Source of the DNA: Leisingera daeponensis DSM 23529
GTDB taxonomy: Bacteria; Pseudomonadota; Alphaproteobacteria; Rhodobacterales; Rhodobacteraceae
Assembly: GCF_000473145.1 (NCBI RefSeq)
Contig: NZ_AXBD01000006.1
Span: 1 to 56,252, forward strand
Direction of reading: 5' to 3'
DNA length: 56,252 nt
Below the pieces are notes generated by a model. It did not search any database. It was not told the origin of the DNA and saw only the letters and a list, made by a program, of their open reading frames with translations. Made by a program: the position numbers and the translations under genes. Shown here piece by piece: positions 35,142 through 44,479 of the stretch. Each line of letters opens with the position of its first letter. The stretch's first letter is position 1.

Positions 35142-36917
35142 ATGACCGTTTGGCATTCGTCTGACCTCGGCTGGTCCGCGGGTCAGGATGTCTCCAGCGC
35201 GTTTGCGTCGCTGCTGTCGAGCAAGAAATTCAAGGCCGGCGACACGCTGGTTCTTGAGGATACCTACAAGATCTCGGGGGCGCACCTGCGGCTGCCGGAG
35301 AATTTCACCCTCACCGCCAAAGACGGCGCGGGGCTGGATGTGCGCACCACTTCGGCCACCGACACCTCGCCGCTGTTCCTCCTGTCCAAGGGGGTGACGG
35401 TCGATAACGTCACCTTCGACGTGGTGAACGCGCCGAAGACAAGCTACGACGGGATCCTTCCCGCTGCGGGCCAGGACTACCACAAGAAGCGGGTTCTGGT
35501 CGTCGAGGGCGATGGGGTCACCGTCAAGGACAGCGCCTTCTCGGGCAATGTGTCGATGCATATCGATGTGCAGGGCGGCAACGGCCTCACCGTCGACAGC
35601 AGCCTGTTCGAGGGCGGCTTCTACCAGCTGCGCGTCGTGGCCGGGGACGGCGCCACGATTTCGGGCAGCCATTTCCGCAAGTCGCTGGGCGACGGCATCA
35701 AGACCGAGAGCTCCTCGTCCGGTGACGGGCCGTCCAACATGACGGTGACCGGCAGCTTCTTCGAGAGCAACGCCCGCGACGGCCTGGACACCGCCGGCGG
35801 GTTCCGCAACGGCAAGGTCCTGGATTCCGTGTTCTACAACAACGGCGTCAGCGGCTTCGACCTCAAGAGCTCGTTTCACGACAGCACCGATTTCAACCCG
35901 GAAAAGTGGAACACCAACATCACCGTTGACGGCAGCCAGTTCATCAACAACCCCAACGGCATCGTGGTCAGCGCGGTCGACAGGACCGGCATGCTGAATG
36001 CAACCAACGCGAAGGCGATGCCGCACGGCATCCACATCAGCGACACGATCTTTGAAGCCACCGGCTCCAGCTCCGGGCGGGCGTTCCTGATCAAGGACGG
36101 CTATGACATCACCTGGGAAGGGATCTCCCTGCTCGGCAATGTCAGCGAGTACCGCTTCATGAACGCTTCCGGGCTCAGCCTATCGGGCACCAATGTCGGC
36201 GGCGATATCGAAACCACCGGCGCGCCGCGGAAGCTGTCCGTCAGCGAGCTGTGGTCCGGCTCCGCCGGCCCGGTTGCAGGCGGCGAGAGCGAAGGCGGCT
36301 CCGGCGGCAGCACAACACCTGCGCCCGAGCCCGAGCCTTCGCCTGAACCTGCGCCGGACGGCGACCTCAACCTGGTGACCGGCAACGCGCAGGACAACAC
36401 CCTGCACGGCACGGCAGAGGCGGACATTATCAAGGGGCTCGACGGCCAGGACATGCTGGCTGGCTACGGCAGCCGGGACCGGCTCAGAGGCGGCAGGGAC
36501 GAGGATACCGTCGACGGCGGCGGCGGCAGGGACAAGGTCTTTGGCGGCGGCGGAGCAGACACCGTCTATGGCGGCGGCGGAGCAGACGTTCTGAAGGGCG
36601 GCGGCGGCCAGGACCTCCTGGATGGCGGCAACGGCAACGACATGCTCAATGGCGGCAACGGCGCCGACCGGATCTCAGGCGGCGATGGCAGCGACACCTT
36701 TGTGTTCACCGCGCGTCACGGCCAGGACACGGTTCTGGATTTCACCTCCGGAACCGACATGATCGACCTGAGCGGGCTGGGCCAGAGCGCCAGCAGCTAC
36801 AGCGATCTGGAGATCAGCAGCCAGGGCGGCAGCGCGCTGATCGACACCGGGGAAGGCACCATCCTGCTGCAGGGGGTTCAGGTGTCGGAACTCGGGGCAG
36901 GAGATTTCCTGTTCTGA
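35142..36917 (+). CDS. Right-handed parallel beta-helix protein with RTX tail, paralog B
   Basis: A 591-residue protein. Residues 1-365 are the shared beta-helix core. A Pro/Glu linker follows (395-405, PAPEPEPSPEPAPDG), then RTX repeats at about 410-520 (GxAxADxIxGLDGQD, then seven or eight GGxGxDxLxG units). The C-terminal 70-residue domain ends AGDFLF, a typical type I secretion tail. The ATG at 35142 follows AAAAGGAAG. There is no Sec signal. The architecture (beta-helix plus RTX) recalls secreted alginate C5-epimerases and RTX-type polysaccharide lyases, so it may modify or bind the EPS outside the cell; no active site is assigned. Monocistronic, between divergent wzc and a convergent GT4. 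Confidence 0.88.
   Translation: MTVWHSSDLGWSAGQDVSSAFASLLSSKKFKAGDTLVLEDTYKISGAHLRLPENFTLTAKDGAGLDVRTTSATDTSPLFLLSKGVTVDNVTFDVVNAPKTSYDGILPAAGQDYHKKRVLVVEGDGVTVKDSAFSGNVSMHIDVQGGNGLTVDSSLFEGGFYQLRVVAGDGATISGSHFRKSLGDGIKTESSSSGDGPSNMTVTGSFFESNARDGLDTAGGFRNGKVLDSVFYNNGVSGFDLKSSFHDSTDFNPEKWNTNITVDGSQFINNPNGIVVSAVDRTGMLNATNAKAMPHGIHISDTIFEATGSSSGRAFLIKDGYDITWEGISLLGNVSEYRFMNASGLSLSGTNVGGDIETTGAPRKLSVSELWSGSAGPVAGGESEGGSGGSTTPAPEPEPSPEPAPDGDLNLVTGNAQDNTLHGTAEADIIKGLDGQDMLAGYGSRDRLRGGRDEDTVDGGGGRDKVFGGGGADTVYGGGGADVLKGGGGQDLLDGGNGNDMLNGGNGADRISGGDGSDTFVFTARHGQDTVLDFTSGTDMIDLSGLGQSASSYSDLEISSQGGSALIDTGEGTILLQGVQVSELGAGDFLF
35163..36231 (+). repeat. About 1.07-kb beta-helix core repeat, copy B
   Basis: Same core as copies A (28466-29528) and C (51563-52631) but in the opposite orientation, so it forms inverted repeats with both. 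Confidence 0.85.
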
Positions 36918-37070
36918 GGCACCCGCCCTCAGGTTTGCCCGTCCGGCAGCTTTGAATTTGCGCAAGCAGATCCGGACGGGCCGCGATTTTCCTGCGCTGC
37001 GGAGGCCATGCCTTTGCAGCGCAGCCGCCATCCCTTGCCAGCGCCGCAGCGCTGCGGGCCCGGAAGCCGG

Positions 37071-38210
37071 TCAGAGCGGGCCCGGCGGCGGCCGCTTGCC
37101 CGCGATTTCCGAGAGCGCCTCGGCATAGGCGCGGATCACGATCTTCTCGTCAAACTGCCGCTCGACAAGCGCGCGCCCGGCGCTGCCCATCTTCTGCAGG
37201 ATGTCCTGCGGCGCCCCGGCAATGCGCAGCATCGCCCGCTCAAGGTCGGAACTGTCGCGCGGCGCCACCAGAAAGCCGCTCTCCCCGTCGATCACCACCG
37301 TGCGGCAGCCGGCGGTATCCGTGGTGATGACCGGCCGCCCGCAGGCCCCGGCCTCCAGAAGCGCGCGCGGCGTCCCCTCGCGGTAATAGCTGGGCATGAC
37401 CACGCAGGTTGCCTGCGCAAGAACCGGGCGGATGTCGCGCTGGCGGCCGAGGTATTCGATGATCCCCTCCTCCTCCCACTGCGACAGCACCGCCTCGGGG
37501 ACCGCTGCCGGGCCCGGCGTTTCAAGGCCGCCGGCCAGCCTGAAGACAGCCTCGGGAAAGACCTTGCGCACCTGCCGCGCCGCTTCGGCGTATTCCCCGA
37601 TCCCCTTCTCCCACAGCAGCCGGGCAACCAGCAGGAAGACAGGGGCCTGCGGCCGCCGGGGCACCGGGGAGGCGGTGAACCGCGCCAGGTCGACCCCGGA
37701 CCCGGGCAGGATCCGCGCGGTGCCGGACGCAACCAGCCCGGACCGCAGAAACTGCTCCTGATCTTCGAGGTTCTGGAAAAAGACGATGGGAGCAGCCCGG
37801 AAGGCATGGCGGTACACCCGGGCCGCAAAAGCCGCCAAGGGGCCCTTGCCGGAAAATACAGACCCTAAACCGGTCACATTCGGGATGATCGGGGTGCCGG
37901 TCAGGCGCGCCGCCAGCCCGGCATAGAGGTTGTTCTTGATCGTATAGCTGAGGATGGCGTCAGGCCGCAAAGCCCGGATATGCCCGATCATCGCCCTGAG
38001 GCAGCCGGCCTCCCGCACCGGCGAGGTGCCGCGGCGGTCCATCTTCAGCTCCACATACCTGCAGCCGATCTCGCGGAGAATGGCCTCGGTGTAATCGTCG
38101 CGGGGCGCCAGCACGGTGATCTCGTGGCCGGCCGCCATCAGCGCCCGCAGCAGGCCGGAGCGGAAGTTCACCACGTTGAAGGAGGAATTGACGGTCACAA
38201 CCAGCTTCAT
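37071..38210 (-). CDS. Family 4 glycosyltransferase, PglA-like
   Basis: A 379-residue GT-B enzyme. The start at 38210 follows GAGGCGGGA and gives MKLVVTVNSSFNVVNFRSGLLRAL. SYTIKNNLYAGLAARLTGTPIIPNVTGLG and VFFQNLEDQEQFLRSGLV are typical of the group that includes Campylobacter PglA (HexNAc addition to bacillosamine-PP-undecaprenol) and related EPS enzymes. The donor block is VVMPSYYREGTPRALLEAGACGRPVITTDTAGC. Last gene of the long minus-strand operon, 13 bases after the preceding GT4. The specificity is inferred from family resemblance and is uncertain. Confidence 0.9.
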   Translation of the reverse strand: MKLVVTVNSSFNVVNFRSGLLRALMAAGHEITVLAPRDDYTEAILREIGCRYVELKMDRRGTSPVREAGCLRAMIGHIRALRPDAILSYTIKNNLYAGLAARLTGTPIIPNVTGLGSVFSGKGPLAAFAARVYRHAFRAAPIVFFQNLEDQEQFLRSGLVASGTARILPGSGVDLARFTASPVPRRPQAPVFLLVARLLWEKGIGEYAEAARQVRKVFPEAVFRLAGGLETPGPAAVPEAVLSQWEEEGIIEYLGRQRDIRPVLAQATCVVMPSYYREGTPRALLEAGACGRPVITTDTAGCRTVVIDGESGFLVAPRDSSDLERAMLRIAGAPQDILQKMGSAGRALVERQFDEKIVIRAYAEALSEIAGKRPPPGPL

Positions 38211-38223
38211 GGGATTTCCCGCC

Positions 38224-39366
38224 TCATGACACGGCATCACTGTAAATTCCGGCCATCGCGCGGGCGCAGCTTGACCAGCTGAATTGCCGGGCCCGGCGCC
38301 TGCCCTGCGCCGCCATGCGGGCGCGCAGCTCCTCGGAGCCGCAGACCTGCAGGATGGCGGCGGCCAGCGCTTCGGGATCCGAGGCATCGCACAGGCATCC
38401 TGCCTGGCCCGCCACCTCGGGCAGCGAGGTCCGGTCCGAGGCGACCACGGGGGTGCCGCTGGCCATGGCCTCAAGAACCGGCAGGCCGAAGCCTTCGAAC
38501 AGCGACGGGTGCACGTAAAGATCCGCCGCCTGGTAGAGAGCCCGCAGCTCCGGATCGGACACGTAGCCCAGGCGGTGCACGCGGTTGCGCAGCGCCGGTG
38601 CGGCAAGCGCCCGGGCAATTTCGCCGCTGTCCCAGCCTGCGCCGCCGACCAGCACCAGATGGTGCGGGATGCTGCTGCCCAGAACCGTCATCGCCCGCAG
38701 CAGGCCGGCCAGGTTCTTGCGCGGGCTGGCAGCCCCTGCGGAGAGGATGAAGGGGACACCGGGCGGCAAGGCAAACCGGTGCAGCAGCGCCGGGTCCGCC
38801 GGGGTGAAAAACGCCTCCGAAACGCCTTCCAGCACAACCCGCAGCCGCGCCTCGACCCCCGGCCCTGCATACTCCCGCACGGTGTCGGCGGTGTATTGCG
38901 ACACGCAGGCAATGACATCCGCCTGCCGCACCGCCTGGTCGAGGCTGCGCTGCATGACCCAGGGGCGGGTGTTGCGGAAGTAGTCCGGGCGGATCAAGGG
39001 GCCCAGGTCGTGAATGGTCACCACCAGAGGCTTCCGGGTGGCCACCGGATAGCCGAGGGAGACGGCGTGGACCACATCGACCGGCGCATCCAGGCAGGCC
39101 TCGAGGGACGGGCGCCCGAGAAACGTCCAGAGCAGCGAGGTGCCGCGGCGGCCAAGGCCTGTGAGCTGCAGCCCGGTCTCCTGCTGGCGCGCGGCAAGCG
39201 CCTCCGGCTCCAGCCCCGACCATCCGGCAACAGGGATGATCTCGGGCCCGCCAATGCCCCGCAGCGCCTCCAGCAGCTCCCGCGCATAGCGGGCCAGCCC
39301 ATGCCCCTGCCGGTCGCCGAACTGATTGGCGAAACAGGCCACCCGCAGCCCCTGCCCGGGGATCAT
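38224..39366 (-). CDS. Family 4 glycosyltransferase, mannosyltransferase-like
   Basis: A 380-residue GT-B enzyme. The start at 39366 (MIPGQGLRVACFANQFGD) lies 10 bases after the upstream gene; a longer frame would overlap that gene extensively. It has VVTIHDLGPLIRPDYFRNTRPWVMQRSL, IACVSQYTADTVREYAG, ILSAGAASPRKNLAGLLRAM and DLYVHPSLFEGFGLPVLEAMASGTPVVASDRTSLPEVAG, close to WbdA/MtfB-type mannosyltransferases that use GDP-mannose. That would fit the manC gene, but the sugar is inference. Co-transcribed with GT genes on both sides. Confidence 0.91.
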   Translation of the reverse strand: MIPGQGLRVACFANQFGDRQGHGLARYARELLEALRGIGGPEIIPVAGWSGLEPEALAARQQETGLQLTGLGRRGTSLLWTFLGRPSLEACLDAPVDVVHAVSLGYPVATRKPLVVTIHDLGPLIRPDYFRNTRPWVMQRSLDQAVRQADVIACVSQYTADTVREYAGPGVEARLRVVLEGVSEAFFTPADPALLHRFALPPGVPFILSAGAASPRKNLAGLLRAMTVLGSSIPHHLVLVGGAGWDSGEIARALAAPALRNRVHRLGYVSDPELRALYQAADLYVHPSLFEGFGLPVLEAMASGTPVVASDRTSLPEVAGQAGCLCDASDPEALAAAILQVCGSEELRARMAAQGRRRARQFSWSSCARAMAGIYSDAVS

Positions 39367-39376
39367 GCCTGCGCGT

Positions 39377-40348
39377 TCAATGGTTGCGGATTGCAAGAAA
39401 TGTCCTCCCGAAGACGCTGTTCCAGCGGCGCCGGAGCCGGCCGCGGATCCCCGCGGGCAGAAACGCGCCCAGCAGGGCGGCCCAGGAATCCGCCGCAAAC
39501 GGCCACAGCGCGATGGCAATCAGATACTGGCGGATGGCGGCCCCGCGTCGGCCCAGGTAATGGAACTGCACCCGCCCGGTGCGGCGGTGAAAGCCGGCCC
39601 GGGCCGCCAGCGGCAGCCACCAGGCGCGGCGCCGCCGCAGCGCCGCGTATTTGTCCAGGATCCGCTTGTGCGCGCGCAGCTCCCGCGCCGGATCCGAAAC
39701 GGTCCGCGGCCCCGAATGCTGGCGCAGATCCACCAGAACCTCCGGAACACAGCCGATCGGGGCCAGCCGGGCCAGGCGTATCCACATGTCCCAGTCCTGC
39801 CGGGCGGCAAGCGCAAGATCGAATTTGCCGGCCTCGATCAGCAGCCGCCGCTCTGCAAGATAGGCCGAGGTCGGCGCCGTCACATCGCTGACCAGCAAGG
39901 CGTTCAGCAGGTCGCCTTCCGGGAAGGCATGGCGCGGCTCTGCGATCACCCGGCCGCTTTCGGCATCGGTTTCCCGCAGGCCGCAGTAGACCGCCCCGAA
40001 CTCCGGGCGCGCTGCCAGCCGCGCCATCTGCTTTTCGATCTTTTGCGGATGCCACAGGTCGTCGCTGTCGAGGAAGGCAACAAACCGGCCGCGCGCCCTG
40101 TCTATGCCGCGGTTGCGGGCCGCATTGCCGCCCGCGTTCGGCTGTTTCTCGTAGACCACCGGCAGCGGCACCGTCTTTGCCCAGGCGCTGACCCGCGCCG
40201 CGGTGTCATCCTCCGACCCGTCGTCGATGACAATGATTTCCAGGCCGCGGAAGGTCTGCGCCTGCACGCTGTCCAGCGCCTCGCAAATCAGGTGCCCCCG
40301 GTTATACGTGGGCACCACCACCGAGACCTTTGGCGGCGCATCAGCCAT
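39377..40348 (-). CDS. Family 2 glycosyltransferase
   Basis: A 323-residue GT-A enzyme. The ATG at 40348 overlaps the preceding gene's stop by 8 bases. The N-terminal nucleotide-sugar fold reads VSVVVPTYNRGHLICEALDSV, VIDDGSEDDT (first acidic motif) and VAFLDSDDLWHP (DxD metal site). PTSAYLAERRLLIEAGKFDLALAARQDWDMWIRLA provides the acceptor-side ED-like motif. The C-terminal part is basic and amphipathic and may contact the membrane. Donor unknown. Confidence 0.91.
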   Translation of the reverse strand: MADAPPKVSVVVPTYNRGHLICEALDSVQAQTFRGLEIIVIDDGSEDDTAARVSAWAKTVPLPVVYEKQPNAGGNAARNRGIDRARGRFVAFLDSDDLWHPQKIEKQMARLAARPEFGAVYCGLRETDAESGRVIAEPRHAFPEGDLLNALLVSDVTAPTSAYLAERRLLIEAGKFDLALAARQDWDMWIRLARLAPIGCVPEVLVDLRQHSGPRTVSDPARELRAHKRILDKYAALRRRRAWWLPLAARAGFHRRTGRVQFHYLGRRGAAIRQYLIAIALWPFAADSWAALLGAFLPAGIRGRLRRRWNSVFGRTFLAIRNH

Positions 40349-41186
40349 TGCGGTCCGCCGCCGCCCAGGACACCTGCCGCTCCAGCTCCGCCCGCGAAAT
40401 GCGGTTCTGCCGGTCCCACACCAGCGCATAGGCGCGGAAGACGGCGGTGGCCGAGTGCAGCGCCGAAATCAGCCCCGGGGTGCCGTCGAGAAACCCCTTC
40501 TTGTAAAAGTACTTCTTCAGGAACTCCTTGGCCGGCGCCCAAAGGATCTGCCAGCCGCGGATCTGCCGCTTGCTGTCCTCGACGTGCTTGACGGTCTCCT
40601 CCAGATAGGTGGAGCTCTTCTTCAGGCGCTTTTCGAAATTATGCTCGTTGAAGTGGATCATCTTGCCGCTGAGCTGGCCCACCCTTTGCGCGGGCGCATC
40701 CAGGTGGCAGGTCTCGTGGAACATGCCGCCGAAGCGGAACAAATCGCGCCGGGCCAGGTGGATCAGGTTCCAGTCCTGCCAGCCGCCGCCGTGCATCGGC
40801 CGGTGCATGAAATGATTGAGCCGCCGGAAGCGGTAGCCGTCCATCTGCTCGTCCTGGATCGCCGCGCGGATTTCGCCGGCCAGCTCGCGGGAGACCCGCT
40901 CGTCGATATCCATATGCAGCAGCCAGTCGCTGGCGGCGGCGTCGATCCCCTTGTTGCGCTGATCGCTGTAATATTCGCCGGGCTTGCGCGGCGACCGCAG
41001 AAACCGGACGGTGCCGCCCGCCGCCGCGCAGATCTCTTCGGTGCGGTCGGTCGAGCCGTCATCCACAATGATGATCTCATCGGCCCAGCCGATCAGGTTG
41101 GCCAGAAACCCGGGCAGGTCCTCTTCCTCGTTGTAGCTGATGGCCACAACGCCCAGGGTGACGGGGGCGCGCTCGAACGGGCTCAT
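40341..41186 (-). CDS. Family 2 glycosyltransferase, WaaE/KdtX-like
   Basis: A 281-residue GT-A enzyme related to the LPS-core beta-1,4-glucosyltransferase WaaE group. It shows [61 protein letters not shown] (DxDE metal site) and the aromatic [39 protein letters not shown] is typical of the family. It is coupled by a 4-base overlap to the UDP-glucuronate decarboxylase upstream and by 8 bases to the next GT2. Confidence 0.92.
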   Translation of the reverse strand: MSPFERAPVTLGVVAISYNEEEDLPGFLANLIGWADEIIIVDDGSTDRTEEICAAAGGTVRFLRSPRKPGEYYSDQRNKGIDAAASDWLLHMDIDERVSRELAGEIRAAIQDEQMDGYRFRRLNHFMHRPMHGGGWQDWNLIHLARRDLFRFGGMFHETCHLDAPAQRVGQLSGKMIHFNEHNFEKRLKKSSTYLEETVKHVEDSKRQIRGWQILWAPAKEFLKKYFYKKGFLDGTPGLISALHSATAVFRAYALVWDRQNRISRAELERQVSWAAADRNG

Positions 41187-42160
41187 CGGGCCGCCTGGGC
41201 CAATCCGGCGTCCGGCCCGGACAGCAGGCCGTCAAAATAGCTGATGGTCTTGCTCAGCCCTTCTTCCAGCGCAACCGCAGGCGCCCAGTCCAGTTCGCGC
41301 TTGGCCAGCGAAATATCCGGGCGGCGCTGCATCGGATCATCCTGCGGCAGCGGCCGGTAGACGATCTCGGACTGCGAGCCGGTCATCTCCACGATCCGCT
41401 CCGCCAGCTCGCGGATGGTGATCTCGACCGGGTTTCCGAGGTTCATCGGGCCATGGCAGCCGGGTCCGGCCGCCATGAAGCGGACCAGCGCATCAACCAG
41501 GTCGCTGACATAGCAGAACGACCGGGTCTGCATCCCGTCGCCGAACAGCGTGATCGGCTCGCCTTTCAGCGCCTGGACGATGAAATTCGACACCACACGC
41601 CCGTCATTGGGATGCATTCTGGGGCCGTAGGTGTTGAAGATGCGCGCCACTTTGACATCCAGCCCGGTCTGCCGGTGATAGTCGAAGAACAGCGTCTCCG
41701 CGCAGCGCTTGCCTTCGTCGTAGCAGGACCGCGGGCCGATGGGATTGACATTGCCCCAGTAGTCCTCCCGCTGCGGGTTCACCTTGGGATCGCCGTAGAC
41801 TTCGCTGGTGGAGGCCTGCAGGATCGGGCACTTGAGGCGCTTGGCCAGCCCCAGCAGGTTGATGGCGCCATGCACGCTGGTTTTCGTGGTCTGGATCGGG
41901 TCGTGCTGGTAGTGGACCGGCGAGGCCGGGCAGGCGAGGTTGAAGATCGCGTCCACCTCGACATAGAGGGGGAACGTGACATCGTGGCGGATCAGCTCGA
42001 AATGCACGTTGTTCGCCAGGTGATAGATGTTCGGTTTTGTGCCGGTGTAAAAATTGTCGACGCACAAGACGTCGGTGCCGTCCGCGATCAGCCGGTCGAT
42101 CAGGTGAGACCCGATGAAACCAGCGCCGCCTGTGACCAATACCTGTTTGTTAATACTCAT
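41183..42160 (-). CDS. uxs: UDP-glucuronate decarboxylase (UDP-xylose synthase)
   Basis: Oxidises and decarboxylates UDP-glucuronate to UDP-xylose. It is a 325-residue extended SDR with [14 protein letters not shown] at about 11-24 and [34 protein letters not shown] is strongly diagnostic of [24 protein letters not shown] (YxxxK), [22 protein letters not shown] and [16 protein letters not shown] follow. No UDP-glucose dehydrogenase is in the window, so UDP-GlcA comes from elsewhere. The start overlaps the sulfotransferase stop by one base (TAATG) and the stop overlaps the GT2 start. Confidence 0.95.
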   Translation of the reverse strand: MSINKQVLVTGGAGFIGSHLIDRLIADGTDVLCVDNFYTGTKPNIYHLANNVHFELIRHDVTFPLYVEVDAIFNLACPASPVHYQHDPIQTTKTSVHGAINLLGLAKRLKCPILQASTSEVYGDPKVNPQREDYWGNVNPIGPRSCYDEGKRCAETLFFDYHRQTGLDVKVARIFNTYGPRMHPNDGRVVSNFIVQALKGEPITLFGDGMQTRSFCYVSDLVDALVRFMAAGPGCHGPMNLGNPVEITIRELAERIVEMTGSQSEIVYRPLPQDDPMQRRPDISLAKRELDWAPAVALEEGLSKTISYFDGLLSGPDAGLAQAAR

Positions 42161-43131
42161 TATGACTCCACACCTGGGTTCCTAAGTGACTCGTCTTTTG
42201 CCGGTTTCCGGCCCAAGGCCCTGCGCAGGCGCAGCAGGGCCGGCTGCACGAACCTGTCCCTGAGCCGGTTGACGCGCAGCCGGGGCGACCGGCGCTTGGG
42301 GGTTTGCAGCGCCGCGCCGGCACCGGCGGGCTGCGGATTGGCCAGCTCTGCGCTGCTGTAGCCGAAATGCCGGGCGATCTGCTGAACCGCCGGATCGAGC
42401 TGCAGGGTATAGCTGCTGTCCTGCTTCCATTTCTCAGAGGATTTCGCATGGGTGCCGGCGCCGGTGCGGGGATCGGGCTCTATGCCGATGAACCGGCAGA
42501 TTGCGGCAAAGCCGTCAGCAGGCGCTTGCACCAGATCCTCGTAGCGCACCGTCAGCAGCCTGCCTTCCGGCAGCATCTGTTCAAACGCCAGCAGGTTGCG
42601 GCAGATTTCCAGCCAGCCGTGCTGCCGCTTGCCCGGGTCGGTGCCGAACAGCGCGGCGGCGGAATACATCGTGCCGTGCGGGTTGCGGACCATGGCCACG
42701 ATCTTCACGTCAAAGCTGGTGGTCTGCATCCATTCCAGGATCAGGCTCAGCGCCGCCCAATGGGCAAGGAACTGCGGCGATTTCTCAAAGAACACCGGGC
42801 GCGCATAGGCCTGGCACAGGGCTTCCCAGCCCTCGAAGACCAGCGCCCGGTCGTCTGCGGGCGGCTGGAATTCCGGCACGCACCGCGCCAGCAGGTCAAT
42901 CATATAGGCGCGCGCATTCGCCCGGCTGCCATAGCCGCCGTAGGCCCGCCCCGAGCTGAACAGCTGATCCGGGCGCCGCAGCAGCACCGCGGCCATCAGC
43001 CACCAGTGGGTCTCCAGATTGGAATGCGGCGAATAGGGCACGGTCTGAACGTCAGGATGGCGGCAGATCTCATCCTGGAACATCGTTGAGCCAGAGCGCT
43101 TATCTGAAAGCAGGAGCACGATGCTGGGCAT
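42160..43131 (-). CDS. Sulfotransferase family protein
   Basis: A 323-residue predicted PAPS-dependent sulfotransferase. The N-terminal loop is [22 protein letters not shown] (about 6-27). [35 protein letters not shown] (Arg and Ser for the 3'-phosphate) and [29 protein letters not shown] follow. These are the classical Stf/Sulfotransfer_3-type motifs. It is embedded between the polymerase-like gene (32-base overlap) and UXS (1-base overlap), so its substrate is almost certainly the glycan made by this operon. Confidence 0.88.
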   Translation of the reverse strand: MPSIVLLLSDKRSGSTMFQDEICRHPDVQTVPYSPHSNLETHWWLMAAVLLRRPDQLFSSGRAYGGYGSRANARAYMIDLLARCVPEFQPPADDRALVFEGWEALCQAYARPVFFEKSPQFLAHWAALSLILEWMQTTSFDVKIVAMVRNPHGTMYSAAALFGTDPGKRQHGWLEICRNLLAFEQMLPEGRLLTVRYEDLVQAPADGFAAICRFIGIEPDPRTGAGTHAKSSEKWKQDSSYTLQLDPAVQQIARHFGYSSAELANPQPAGAGAALQTPKRRSPRLRVNRLRDRFVQPALLRLRRALGRKPAKDESLRNPGVES

Positions 43132-44479
43132 GAGACCTCCGGTTCGCTGATTTGACCTGCCGCGGCACTTCGAAAAAGTTCGCTAGAGACGAAATAAGTC
43201 CAATGACGAGGAAGAAAAGCATTGCGCCGCGCGGCGTCGAGACCGGCGCATGCCCGAAGGCGGCCCACGGCAGCAGGGCGACCATCGACAACAGCAGCGA
43301 CTGCGACAGCAATCCGGCGAAGGAGCCTTTGCGCCTGGCGAGCTGCCCGGCGGCGCGAAGCGCCCGCAGCACCAGGGCGCCGTAGAGAAGCGCGGCCAGC
43401 ATCCCGTAGCTGTAATAAGCCATTGCAAATGCGGCATGGGTTGCCTTGCCGGCCTGCTCGGGAACCACCCGGGACTCCGAATACCTGACGGTGACCCCCT
43501 GCCCCAGCAGCAGGAACTGCGGCTGCTCGGCAATGTGCTGGAACGGCTCGACATAGGCCAGGATGCGCTCGCTTTCGCGCTCGTCCTGGAACGGGTTCTC
43601 CAGGATCGCCTGGCTGCGGTTGGACAGGCGGTCGAAGAAAAACAGCTGGGAGGAAATGCCCACGGCCAGAATGACGGTGGTGCTGACCGCGACCGGCAGC
43701 AAAATCCCCCGGCGCACATGCTTGAACCCGTAGAGCAGCACCGCCAGCAGGATGAGCAGGCTGCCCAGGATCGGCCCGCGGGAATAGCTCATCACAACCC
43801 CCATCGGCGCCAGCAGGCAGGCGGCCAGCGTGAGGCCCCGCCAGACCGGCCCCAGCCGCCACGGCCAGCGCAGCAGCAGCGCCGCAAGCGGCCAGCACAC
43901 ATTGATGAATGAGGCGCCCAGGATCGAAACCCCGACCAGGGTCCGGCCGCGGACGCCGCTGTCTCCGGCGCTGTAATGCGCGCCCACCCCTTCCGCGGCG
44001 GGCTCGAGGAACTTGTTCGAAAACACCAGATCCACAACCAGCACCCGCGTCATCGGCAGCGACGTGAGGATCATCAAGGACGCGGTGACCAGCATCCCCA
44101 GCACCGCCGCGCGCAAGATCACCGACACATCCTGCGGCGTCCGCACCATCAGGCCGGTGAGGAAGAACACGCTGAAGGCCAGGCAGGTGCGGATGGAGAT
44201 ATAGACGGAATCCTGCAAGGTGCTGAAGGTCAGGGCCCCGATCACCTCGCTGGCGAGCGCCAGAGACAGGATCACCTTGACGGTCGTGGAAAACATCCTG
44301 CGCCCCCGGACCGCAGGCAGGCTCTGCGCCTTCACGATCAGCATCAGGATCAGCAGGTCGATCATGTAGACAGGCACCGGGCCCAGCTTGACATTCAGCT
44401 TGGGCACCGCGACGAGGACAAACACGAAGACCGCGAACAGGCCGATGCCCGGGGTTGTCCGGTGAGGTCTATAGGCCAT
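43100..44479 (-). CDS. O-antigen ligase/polymerase-like multi-pass membrane protein
   Basis: A 459-residue protein with about ten to twelve hydrophobic helices, the first from residue 11. A large soluble loop lies at about 275-345 (DRLSNRSQAILENPFQDERESERILAYVEP and GQGVTVRYSESRVVPE). The large periplasmic loop between late helices, with LLLGQGVTVRYSES, resembles the WaaL/Wzy/ExoQ O-antigen ligase family (Wzy_C). It probably polymerises repeat units or ligates the finished glycan to lipid or protein. It starts inside the end of the GT4-GT4 fusion gene (11-base overlap). Polymerase and ligase cannot be told apart from sequence. Confidence 0.82.
   Translation of the reverse strand: MAYRPHRTTPGIGLFAVFVFVLVAVPKLNVKLGPVPVYMIDLLILMLIVKAQSLPAVRGRRMFSTTVKVILSLALASEVIGALTFSTLQDSVYISIRTCLAFSVFFLTGLMVRTPQDVSVILRAAVLGMLVTASLMILTSLPMTRVLVVDLVFSNKFLEPAAEGVGAHYSAGDSGVRGRTLVGVSILGASFINVCWPLAALLLRWPWRLGPVWRGLTLAACLLAPMGVVMSYSRGPILGSLLILLAVLLYGFKHVRRGILLPVAVSTTVILAVGISSQLFFFDRLSNRSQAILENPFQDERESERILAYVEPFQHIAEQPQFLLLGQGVTVRYSESRVVPEQAGKATHAAFAMAYYSYGMLAALLYGALVLRALRAAGQLARRKGSFAGLLSQSLLLSMVALLPWAAFGHAPVSTPRGAMLFFLVIGLISSLANFFEVPRQVKSANRRSHAQHRAPAFR

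Noticed and set aside
38211..38618. 135-codon N-terminal extension of the PglA-like GT4
   Set aside because: It overlaps the neighbouring GT4 gene and is Arg/Pro/Cys-rich; the ATG at 38210 has a good ribosome site and the conserved N-terminus.
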